DNA of 64,000 nt, taken from assembly GCA_015680685.1 (NCBI GenBank), contig MNCI01026399.1, positions 420,415 through 484,414 on the forward strand. Reading direction: 5' to 3'. Position numbers and translations under genes: made by a program. Of this stretch, positions 1 to 9,932 are shown piece after piece. Numbering within the stretch: the stretch's first letter is position 1; each line of letters begins with the position of its first letter. The DNA comes from Gnetum montanum (Eukaryota; Streptophyta; Gnetopsida; Gnetales; Gnetaceae). The notes below the pieces were generated by a model. The model did not search any database and was not told the origin of the DNA. It saw only the letters and a program-made list of their open reading frames with translations.

Positions 1-262
1 TGATACACCATTTTCTTTTGACTCTAGATAAACCCTCATGCCAACATTCCCAATTGCAATGTCATTATCCCTTAATTTTCAAAACATTCAATTCAGCAAC
101 ATTTTCATTTCTATTCCAACTTCATGGTTAATTAACTGTTGCAGAATTCTTTACAAGAAAGAACATAATCCTCCTTGAACAGTTTCAGTTCATTAGGATT
201 CTGTACCTCACCATTTGCAAATAAGTCCACCTGTTCCATGAAATAGTAAAAATGTGCCAACA
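1..262. other. No gene seen; AT-rich flank
   Basis: No coding frame, RNA gene or repeat is supported here. The sequence ends where similarity to the LTR of element C begins, near 263. It may be flanking DNA or an unrecognised insertion that removed the end of that LTR. Confidence 0.4.
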
Positions 263-998
263 GATGGGTTAGCCAATCATTGTCTTCCCAAGCTTACATG
301 TATGGCACGATTGTAAGGTTAAGTAAACTTGAGGCATGTGATTTTCATGCTTTTTTATGTTTTATGTTCTTGGTGCTTAGAATGGAGAAATGAAATAATC
401 AAGTAACTAATTTAATTTAACTAATCAACTATGCTTTAACTAGTCCTAACACCAGCATCCGTTCCCACTCTCCGTACGCATCCTAAACCAGTGTAACACT
501 ACTGGGATTACCAAATGCTAGTCGTTACTGGGTTACCAAGTGTTCCACGTATGCTTGAAGTGGTCGTACTGAGTGTGCTTACTTGTTGAAAATTAACAAA
601 TTGATAAAAATAACCAATTAACTAATGAAAGCATTAAATAACTGTAAATAACATTAAATGCAACAAATAAGCTATTCTTAATGTTGCAAGGTCTATCACA
701 AAGTTTGTCTTTATTTCTGGACACAAGGTGTGCTTAGGTATACAATGCTCGAATAAAGATTCGTTCACTTTATGACTCCTACTATGGACACTTAGAAATA
801 ATTCTAACTCTGGAAAGGGAAAACTACAAGAGTTTGGGTTAAGGGACTAAGAAAATTAACTATTTCCTTCAAAAACCAAGTGCGCCCGCCTCTTATTTAT
901 AAGCAATGAGACAGGTTCTGATATCGTTTGGTGGGCTCCGATATCGCGGACCCGATATCATGGATCCAATATCGTGATCCCAATATTGCGACTCATCA
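263..998 (-). repeat. 3' LTR of element C, truncated
   Basis: The segment matches the C 5' LTR (for example gatgggtta near 263 against 21,480, and the shared cttcccaagcttac). It ends at 998 in tcatca, directly followed by the polypurine tract. The LTR's distal end, about 110 bases with the terminal tgatga, is missing, so no target duplication can be found on this side. On the minus strand the TATA box is the complement of ttatttataag near 893-903. GATATC-type palindromes lie at 920, 940, 954, 968 and 982. Confidence 0.85.
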
Positions 999-1010
999 TA
1001 CCCCCACGAC
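999..1010 (-). other. Polypurine tract of element C
   Basis: The plus strand reads tacccccacgac, so the minus strand reads gtcgtgggggta immediately before the LTR start TGATGA. This purine run is the expected primer site for plus-strand DNA synthesis in LTR retrotransposons. B and D carry near-identical tracts. Confidence 0.8.
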
Positions 1011-1955
1011 TAAATGAAAACTTGTCCTCGAGTTCCTTACACAATATTGGGAAGGTATGGGATTATTGATTGTACGACAATCTGATAGTACATGGAATGA
1101 CAGATGCAAAGTGCCCGATGAACAGATCAACAACATATTACAGCATTGGTGTTCATAACCATTGTGGTGAACACTATACATAGATGACATCTAGACCTTT
1201 ATTTGATAGCTTGGAAAAAAAGAGATAAAAGAAAATGAGGCACGTTGCTGCCGACATCAAAATTGTGCACACCGTTGTTCATCCATGGCCACATAATCAA
1301 GCTTGTTCCCTACGTAAATGCTTTTTTCTCTAGTCCATCCTAAGTGCTCCCTTCTATCCTAGTCCATTATTCATGTGATCACCATCTACACACACAACAC
1401 AATCACAAATTAGTAAGGATAAATAATACATAATGTCGTTGATACCTTGCCTCGATATGAAGCACATTAGCTAGGTTGTGTGTATGGCAAATACTAAGTT
1501 AGAGGTTTATAACTGATCACTACCCAAGGTGTAGGGGTGAGATAAGTAATGGAATGAAAAAATTTGTAACAAGATCCCCATGACTAAGAGTGAACCTCTA
1601 GTAGCGATAGGGTGGAAAAACTGAAAGAACAAGAAAGATGAGAGAAATAACAACGGTGAAGCCATTAAGATAAAACAAAAACAGATGTCACTGATGCGAT
1701 GAACAAGAAATAGTTGATTGCAAGAAGTGTTTTTAAGGAAAATAATTTAACAAGTGCACCAAAAAGGAATGTCATTGGATCCTCCCCAAAGCAGGCTCAT
1801 GCCCTTAATGCCCTGACAAACCCACAAACCAAAGAGTCCAAAGAATAATGATGTGACAACCAAGATATGGACTAATCATAAAATTGGCAATGAGGTGGGA
1901 TATGGGAAGCAATATGAAAAGAGAGAATGAAATGGACTGGAATCCCAAAATCAAG
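999..1955 (-). other. 3' noncoding region of element C, distal half
   Basis: This stretch between the 3' LTR and the D insertion is similar along its length to 7,842-8,830 of element B (shared tacccccatgac, cctcgagttccttac, tcctccccaaagcaggctcatgcc in parts). No intact gene is present. Short frames that end in ...VVGV at the LTR border arise because the purine tract runs into the LTR's own TGA. Confidence 0.7.
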
Positions 1956-1960
1956 GTTGT
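1956..1960 (+). repeat. Target-site duplication of element D (left copy, gttgt)
   Basis: The gttgt here is repeated at 13,436-13,440, exactly outside the tgatga...tcatca ends of element D. A 5-base duplication is typical of Ty3/gypsy integration. Confidence 0.85.
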
Positions 1961-2490
1961 TGATGAACCATGATTTGTCAGGCTCTAATATCGAAAACTC
2001 GATATCGGGTATGCGATATCACGGCCTCACTAGTGATATCAAATACACGATATCATGGTTCCTGTGTGAGCCTATAAATAAACAATTGGGTGCACAGGAG
2101 AGTCATAGAAAAAGTTAGTGTTAAAGTAGGATCTTTTTGTTAGTTTCAATTCCTCTCAACACTTTCCTCAGTGCATGCTCACAGTGTGATGATTGTAATT
2201 GTACAGAACCTTTATTCGAGTGTGACGTACTTGGACATGCACATGACTGACAATAAAGATTGAGATTACTTCATCATTGCAGCATTCACTTAGTTTTAAT
2301 TGCTTACTGTTATTATTATTTATTACTTTCTTAATTAATATTTCTCTACCCTCATTTCCTACCATTGCTATTAAACATGGAATAAATACGACTTAATCAC
2401 AAGCATTTAAGTGTGACTACTTGGTATTCTAGTAGCATACCTAGGACATGCACTTGGTAATCCCAGTAGTAGTACACGAGGTTCAAGATG
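1961..2490 (+). repeat. 5' LTR of element D, 3' part missing
   Basis: The segment begins tgatgaacc and has palindromes at 1,987, 2,001, 2,015, 2,035 and 2,049 (steps of 14, 14, 20 and 14). The TATA box cctataaata is at 2,071-2,080 and an aataaag polyadenylation-like signal is near 2,251. The duplicated boxes ttggta...agtag lie at 2,421 and 2,454. It matches solo LTR G up to about 2,490, after which the last roughly 300 bases of an LTR are missing. Confidence 0.85.
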
Positions 2491-2636
2491 TGTACAAATG
2501 ATGTACTCACCCATCAAGGCTATAGTATAGTTGATGTACACGAGCTGTATGTACATCCATCAAGTACATACGAGCCATGGATTCTCCAAGGAAAGGCTAA
2601 TGTACATCCATCAAGTACACGAGCTGTATACTTGGG
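2491..2636 (+). repeat. Filler with short repeated words at a deletion junction
   Basis: Variants of the words tgtacatccatcaagtac and acgagctgta recur two or three times between the truncated LTR and the middle of gag. The filler replaces the LTR end, the primer binding site and the gag N-terminus, which suggests a repaired internal deletion. Confidence 0.55.
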
Positions 2637-3960
2637 ATGTATGCTCGAGGTCAACTATACGAGCTACGAACCCACCAACTCCAACAGCTTATTAAGTGGG
2701 TAGCAAAAGAAGAAGGAGAGTTAGCTAGATGGAAGAATGTTGAAAGCTCTCAACGGGACCAAAATCTTGAATTAGCAAAGGTCCATGATCATGAAGAGGA
2801 GAAATCAACTCACCTCAAGGAGGTGGAATCATCTTTTCCAATACTACAATCACTAGATGAAATTGAGGCAAAGATCAATAAGAATGATGGAATGGATACA
2901 TGAAAAATGTGGAGAATATGCCAACACTATTAGAGGTAGAACCATGACAAACCAAGAAGTAGGAAAAAACACCCTTAGACAATCGAAAATAAGGGTTGAA
3001 AAGAATAAGAACTCAACTGCTAATCATACATATCAATGTAACATTTGCCTGTAAGATCACCCCAAAGGTCAATGCCCAATTTTGTCACATTTACATGAGC
3101 ATTGGGGAAGAATGTTACATCCAAGGTCGTACAAAAATATTGTGTTCAATCACAGTGGCAAAAATCCCAGTCGTGGGGTAGGCCACCCTCAAACTGGTCA
3201 CACCCTTCATATCATCCAAACCTAAGCACTTATCAGGTTCAACATCTTGTTTTCCCAACCAAGTCAACATCTTCTATCTTACCACATTGTTATTATTCTC
3301 CTAAGTACTATCAGCCTGTGTCCTTTCCAACAAGATTACCACCTCATGTTCCTTATACTTCTCCTTACTCTCAATATTCTCATCCTTCACCTCCTTCTAC
3401 ATCACCACCAATAGTACCAGAAGGTTTTTACACCACATCACCAACCCACAAACGTTACTTGTGCTGCTACTGTTAACTGTAGTGGGAATCCTCCACAACG
3501 TCGAAGGCATCCCTTCTTTAGACATGACCGTAGAAAGGGATAGCACAGTTCCGAGACCACTGCATCCTCCCACGCAGCATAAGTTCAACACTGTGGTGCA
3601 TCCTTCTCCTCGAACCCAACACCACGTCTTATCTTATCAGGGCCACCAATCAATACTCCAACAACCGTGCGGCCCAATGAATATAGCATCGTAGGGAGAC
3701 ATCAATCCTTGCATACCATCTTATGATCAAGGGTGCCATAGTGGGTCAACTCCATATCAATAAGCCACATCTTCTAGCTTGCCCCACTATGTCAACTTTA
3801 ATACAATGTGTGCACCCCAATGTGGGTACATTCCAACCACCACATCAAAAGACACCTAGTGGTTTAGATATGACCAGGTCCCAATATTTTTGAAATGCAT
3901 GGATCCAACCCTTCCATTTATTAATTCTCATTATGATCAAAAGTTTAGTTATGGGGGATA
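2637..3960 (+). pseudogene. gag remnant of element D
   Basis: The translation YARGQLYELRTHQLQQLI followed by EEGELARW and QRDQN parallels the gag of element B (YAQGQLYELQTHKFQELI). A frame further on has a zinc-knuckle remnant CNICL, a stop, then DHPKGQC at about 3,038-3,077. A proline- and tyrosine-rich tail follows (3,102-3,476). Several stops and frameshifts separate these parts, and the N-terminal half is deleted. Gag would form the particle that packages element RNA. No function is expected now. Confidence 0.75.
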
Positions 3961-4299
3961 TCCCCCATCCTAAAATATAGAATTAATAAATGTTTTTTTC
4001 CTTTTCTTTAATTTTACAATTTTTTGTTTTTCAATTTTTCATCTTTCAATTTGTTGTTTTATCTTTCTATGGGTAATCTCATCTATGAATAAAACACTCA
4101 TTTGACTCATTGGTTGAGGTGTTATTCTATGCTATTAAGTCTCGGGTGGCTAATTATTTGGACATCGAGCCCACCACATTCACCCAACCATTCTATTAAT
4201 AAGAGGTTCTACTCTGGGTACAATGATATTCTTGGCATCATGAAAAATTAAAGTAATTTTGTGTTCATTTTTTCGAGAGTGAAAAATGATGGACTAAGA

Positions 4300-5340
4300 G
4301 GGAATGGCCAAGGTGTGACATCAAGGGGACTTGTGGATTCTCTTTGGTGACATCTGTAGGAGTTACCATACAACCTAGTTGTACTAAGATCCTTGTAGAT
4401 CTAACACAAAATAGAAGTAAGAGTAATAAAGGCACTCAATAAAAGAAACCCAATGCTATTCTAGGGGGTCCCACTAGAAAGACATGCACCCATGCCTAAA
4501 GGTAGGTGGTTTCTCTAGATTACACATCAAAAAAAAAGAAAGAGAAAGAATAAAAAGTGTGCCAAAGCAGCCAGGCAAAAACAAATATGCCGTAAAGAAA
4601 TTCCAAATCACTCCTCCCTTGAACAAAACACCAAGTGATCATATGCCTTGTTGTCATGGTACTGTTATGGTTGTCCATCATGGAAAGAAACAATGTGATG
4701 TCACTGATCGACAAAATGGACTTGGTCTTGAATATGGAGTGATAGGTTAATGACACATTAATCATGCCCTACACTCAAGATTCATTGTGCCCTGGGCTAG
4801 TTACCTCATGACCCAATCTCTGCAATCCCTTCCACAATTCACCTCATCTTGTTGTTCATGTATTTGTGACCTGTGTCTTATGTAGCATTGAATTCATACC
4901 TCATCACGGTGGTATCTACATGTGTGTGTTTTGTGGAGCTGGAGTGGATTACATTTAACCCTTTTAGTGCTTATGGACATTTTAAAGTGTAGTTACGTAA
5001 GGGCATGATAGGTAGGAACCTGCTTTGGGGAGGACCTACTTGCGTGAATTTTGTAATTTGTACTTGTTGCACACCACCACATCATTTTATACCCTTCGAG
5101 TACTTCATTGCCAAATCTATTCTTTCCTTTGTCATCATTTTATCAAACATTCCTCAAAATCATTACGTGTCCTTTTATGTGTCAGCTAAACAAATTTTAG
5201 GGCAACTTTCTTGAAAAAATTTCTAACTCTAAAATCACACTAGGTAGAGAATTCAACATTTATTAAAGGCAATGAGTAAGGTATGAAATAATTGAACTTC
5301 TTTTAATAACCTTACTAACAATTGATCTTTGTGTGATTAT
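4300..5340 (+). other. Internal noncoding region of element D
   Basis: I see no recognisable coding domain. The T-rich portion near 4,000-4,070 mirrors the A-rich portion near 9,640-9,780 of B in opposite orientation, which confirms shared descent. The remainder has no clear counterpart. Confidence 0.45.
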
Positions 5341-5342
5341 AG

Positions 5343-5779
5343 ATGGCCCCTAAAAGAGGACAACAAGGAGGACCTTCTCAAGGTGCAACTAAACACCCAG
5401 GGGGAGGCAGAGGCCAAGGACCTCATGTAGAACATGTAGAGTAGGAGGCACAATCATTCAGCATCCATCAGGGAACTCCTATCACTGCACAATCTAGCCA
5501 AGCAAAAGGTGGAGAGGTCAAGGCCTAAGCTATGAAGAGGAACGACAACTATTTATGGCATGGCATGTCAAGGCCAATCAAGTGTTCCCGCAACTACCAT
5601 GTCCATGGGAAGTGCCAACTCCATCAAACATTGGAACATCAGCATGGACAGCTCATAATCCTTGGATAGAAGAGAAGAAACGTCAGGCGCTTCTTCAACA
5701 GTATCAATCTTAGAAGCCTGGCACGCTAGACAAAGGAAAGGCACCGATGGAGGAGCCACTGCAACCTAGAACCACATGA
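5343..5779 (+). pseudogene. Small 3' open region in element D (unknown protein)
   Basis: An ATG at 5,343 opens a basic, glycine-rich frame (MAPKRGQQGGPSQGATKH) that stops after 33 residues. Another frame from about 5,516 reads on through EEERQLFMAWHVKANQVFPQ to KGKAPMEEPLQPRTT, with one internal stop. The composition of this second frame looks protein-like. The two pieces may be halves of one frameshifted small protein encoded between gag and the 3' LTR. I do not recognise it, and B does not clearly carry it. Confidence 0.4.
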
Positions 5780-5955
5780 GTTCCAACAAAGTTTTGTACT
5801 TTTGTAATTTTGTGTCTATGTCCCAATTTAGTTGTATGCAATCCTCCACTATGGCATGAATAAATTTCTAATTAGTCAATAATCCCATAGCTATCCATTA
5901 TGTAATCAATGGGGCTTGTTCTCATTTTGTTTAACTCAAGGATGAGTTTTCATTC

Positions 5956-5968
5956 AGTCGTGGGGGTA
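5956..5968 (+). other. Polypurine tract of element D
   Basis: The sequence gtcgtgggggta directly precedes the LTR start TGATGA at 5,969. It is nearly identical to the tracts of B and C. A short dyad, aactcaag/gatgagtt (5,933-5,948), lies just upstream. Confidence 0.82.
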
Positions 5969-6642
5969 TGATGAACCATGATTTGTTAGGCTCTGATATC
6001 GGACCCTCAATATCAAGTACGCAATATTGCGACCTCACTAGCGAATATTGAATACACGATATCGTGGTTCCTATGTGGACCTATAAATACACAATTGGAC
6101 GCACAGGAGAGTCATAGAAAAAGTTAGTGTTAGAGTAGGATCTTTTTGTCAGTTTCAATTCCTCTCAACCCTTTCCATAGTGCATGCCCGCAATGTGATG
6201 ATTGTAATTATACAGAACCTTCATTCAAGTGTGACGTACTTGCACATGCACATGATCGACAATAAAGATCAAGATTAATTCATCATTGCAGCATTCACTT
6301 AGTTTTAATTGCTTACTTTTATTGTTATTTATTGCTTTCTTAATTAATATTTCTCTATGCTCATTTCTTACCCCTATTATTAAATGCAAAATGAGTATGA
6401 CTTAATCACAAGCATTTAAGTGTGACTACTTGGTATCCCAGTAGTGTACCGAGGACATGCACTTGGTAATCCCAGTAGTAGTACACGAGGTCCAAGATGT
6501 GTACAAATGATTAAGGATGGATGCTCATCGCACTTAGGCTAGCTTAGATTCTCTTCTCCCTTTCCTTCTTAGCTTAAAACAAAGTTATTTTCCATTGTCC
6601 CTAGGAATAGCATAGTGATAGAAAACACATGATACACCTCAC
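5969..6642 (+). repeat. 3' LTR of element D, first part
   Basis: It begins tgatgaacc. Palindromes at 5,995, 6,009, 6,023, 6,044 and 6,058 precede the TATA box cctataaata (6,080-6,089). It matches solo LTR G through gatacacctcact at about 6,642 and is then interrupted by the inverted LTR of element B. The final 55 bases (tgtgtgaatg...tcatca) lie at 13,381-13,435. Roughly 150 bases expected in between are absent, so the insertion site was rearranged. Confidence 0.82.
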
Positions 6643-7841
6643 TCTACCATACGAATATGAGCATTTCACGCACCATCCAGTCAAACTCCGCAGATGAGCT
6701 AGTTGTGGTATCTAGATAGTTACTCGTAGGTCGCGGTTCGTTGTCTTCCCACCTGGACTAGTATTATCTTTGTCACGTCTGGTTTAGTCCAGAGTGAGGT
6801 GTATGATGTGTTTCTACACTAGTACTACTCCTGAGTATGATGGAAAGTAATATTACTTAAACTAGGAGAGAGAGAGAGAGAGAGAGAGTCTAAGCTAGCT
6901 TAAGTGCGATGAGCATCCATTCCTTAATCATTCGTACACATCTTGGACCTTATGCATGACTGCCACTGGGACTACCAAGTGCATGGCCTAAGTATGCTAC
7001 TGGGTTACCAAGTAGTCACATTTGAATGCTCGTGATTAAGTCGTACTCATTCCGCATTGCTAGGAGATAAGGGTGAAGAGATGTTAACTAAGAAAGTAGT
7101 AAATAATAATAACAATTAAATACATAATTAGGCTAAGTGGATGTTGCAATGATGAAGTAATCTCGATCCTTATTTTCGGTCATGTGTGTGTCCAAGTACG
7201 TCACACTCGAATAAGGATGCTGTACAATTACAATCATCACACTGCGGGCATGCACTGGGGGAAAAGGGTTGAGAGGACTAAGTGACTAACTTACATTAAC
7301 TATTCATTAACTAGGTTCTAATAGTTCCTAACACCAGTATCCATTCCCACTTGCCGCACACATCCTAAACCAGTGTAACGCTATTGGGATTACCAAACGC
7401 TCATCGTTACAAGGTTACCAAGTGTTACACACATGCTCGAAGCGGTCGTACTAAGTGTACTTAACTAGGAGAGTCAAGGGTTGAGAGAGATTAATTAACT
7501 AAGAAAGCATTTAAAAATTCAATAATAATTAATTACTATTTAGCTTAGTCCATATGCTGCAAGGTTTATCATAAAGTTCGTCTTTATTACCGTACACAAA
7601 TGTGTGCTCAGGTACAATTTGCTCGAATAAAGATCCGTTCACTTTAGGACTCCTACGATGGACACATAGGAATTATTCTAACTCTGGAATGGTAAAAATA
7701 CAAGATTTTAGCTAAGGGTCTAAGTCTAAGTGAGTGAACAAGGGAAAGCCATCTCTTATTTATAGACATTGTGGTGGGCCGCAATCTCGCGTACGAGATC
7801 TCACGTACGCGATATCGCGTACGCAATATCATGGCTCATCA
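6643..7841 (-). repeat. 3' LTR of element B (chimeric, two R/U5-like modules)
   Basis: Read on the minus strand from 7,841, one module carries the TATA box (complement of ttatttatag near 7,755) and signals like those of C and F. A second, diverged module at about 7,150-7,290 resembles the R/U5 of D and G (gtgtgacgtacttggac, cacatgac). The low-coordinate end near 6,630-6,650 appears to lack about 11 bases of the LTR terminus. Confidence 0.8.
6866..6888 (+). repeat. (GA)n microsatellite in B 3' LTR
   Basis: A pure GA run of about 23 bases. The partner LTR has about 29 bases at 12,427-12,455. Confidence 0.9.
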
Positions 7842-7853
7842 TACCCCCATGAC
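7842..7853 (-). other. Polypurine tract of element B
   Basis: The plus strand reads tacccccatgac, so the minus strand reads gtcatgggggta before the LTR start. The dyad aactcgtcctcgagtt at 7,862-7,877 lies next to it, as in C (1,019-1,034). Confidence 0.8.
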
Positions 7854-9932
7854 TGAATGAAAACTCGTCCTCGAGTTCCTTACAAAATATTGGAAAGGTA
7901 TGGGATTATTGACTTGAATGACACCAATGGTGAATGGGGTGACATGTGAACGGATCATCATTACAATACATGGCATACTAGTGTTCATGACCACAAGAGT
8001 GAACACTACACACATTTGACATCCAGCCTTGTTTGGCAGCTGAGAGAGAAGAGAAAGAAAAGAAGAAGATGTGTTTCTGCCAATGCCAAAATTGTGCCTT
8101 CTATTGTGCATCCATAGCCGCACCATCAATCTTGTTCCTTGCATGACTATTCCAGCACCAATCCATCCTAAGTGTTTCCTCCAGCACCAGTCCATTGTTG
8201 TATGATTGCCATCTGCACACACAACACAATCTCATATTAGCAAGGATAAATAAATCACAATGCAATCAATACCTTGCCTCGATGTACGATCTATTGCCTA
8301 AGTTTTGATATGGCTAATACGGATTCTGGAGATATAACACTGGTGACTACCGAAGGTGTAAGGTGTAGGGGTTAGGAGAAAATTGAAAAAATTGGACCAA
8401 GACCCCCATGACTAAGAGCAATCCTCTGGTAGCGATAGAATGGAAAAATATAAGGAATAAGAAAGATGGAGAAAAAGAAACAACGAAAATGCTGATAAAA
8501 TGGATGTTAGAGGTGGAAACAAACAAAATAAATGTTGATTGTGTAGATGTTTTAAGGGAAAGAAGTTAATTGATGCACCAAATAGAAATGCCAGTGGGTC
8601 CTCCCCAAAGCAGGCTCATGCCCTTAATGCCTTGGCAGTCCTACATTCAAAGAGTCCGTAGGCTCTAGAAATGTCATTTGGAAGCAAGATTTAAAGTCTT
8701 AACCACAAGAATTTACCAAACATAAAACAATGCATCAACCAAAATATAGACTACTGGTATGATAGGCAATGAGGTAGAATAATGGAGGAAGAATGATGAA
8801 GAGAAAAGAATGGAATGGAATCCCAACAACAAGGTGGTGTATAGCCCCTTGTGTAGTTATGATTAACGTGACTTAGTAGATCTCATTCCAAATCCAGCCT
8901 CAAACAATCCACATCCAGTGACTTCGCATTAATACACTTGGCCAATCCATCCACTGGAAGTAGCAAGAATGCTTCCGCCAAAGAGTCACCACCATTCTGA
9001 GGAACGAGAAAGGAGAAAGTAGGAAGCGAGAAAGGGCCTTGGTTAGAGGGAACACATTTGTTTGGTTCCATAACCAATGCTTGTAGCCCAGATGATTATT
9101 TCATCTAAGGGGTGTGCTTTGAATTCTCACTTTTTCTTTTTCTTTTTTTTTNTTTTTTTTGCGTGAGAACCACACCATGCAAAGACTGATTATTTTTTAT
9201 TAGCTCAGCTTCCCGATAATGGAGCAACGTTGGAATGGTAAAGAAAACTCAAGAAGAAAACATCCAAGCACCCAAGAGAATGGCCAGCACAAATGCATCA
9301 AACCCCATTGAAGTCACACCCTTTTCAATCCTTGAGTCCTTCCTCAATTTGAGAAATGCCCAGTCACCGATTTGTTGGTAGTTCTATTATTAAGAAGGGG
9401 ACCATACATTTCCAAGCCAAGAGAGACCATAGAAATTCATGGATGCATGGATGATGTGGACTCATGCTTTTTATATCAAAAGAACTATACCTTAGTATCA
9501 ACATTATAACTCAAAGGTAAAAACCAAACATTAGCAATCAATGGAATACAGTTCATACCCCCATCAGGAGCACTTATTAGGTGACGAACTTAACAAAATA
9601 AACAACACACAAAGAAATGAAAGAGTATAAACAATGTTGCAAAACAAAAAAAAAGAAAAGTTAAAGAAATTTGTAAAACAAAAATGTGTAAAACAAAAAC
9701 TTAAAAGACAAAAAGATAAAACAATTAATTAAAAGGTGAAAAACTGGAAAACAAAAAGTTGAAAAATTAAAGAAATAGAAAAATATTTATTAATTCTGTG
9801 TTGTTAGAATGGAGGATACCCCCCATAGCAAAATGGTTGAGCATGACTAGAATTAATAAATGTAAGGTTAGGATCCTTGCATGTTGGAAATATTGGGACC
9901 CGATCATACTGACCCCATTGGGGTTCACACAC
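7854..9932 (-). other. 3' noncoding region of element B
   Basis: No pol domain is found. The part up to about 8,830 matches 1,011-1,955 of C, and 8,831-9,130 matches 13,436-13,750 of C. One of the matching stretches holds a short frame in both elements (8,883-9,077 and 13,486-13,749, both ending ...LDLE). T-rich and A-rich tracts lie at 9,130-9,160, with one unresolved base at 9,152, and at 9,640-9,790. Confidence 0.6.

Noticed and set aside
7842-8222. 127-codon minus-strand frame ending ...SVMGV at the LTR of B
   Set aside because: The end is conserved because it is the purine tract running into the LTR start. The body has no domain and the equivalent frame in C is much shorter and different.
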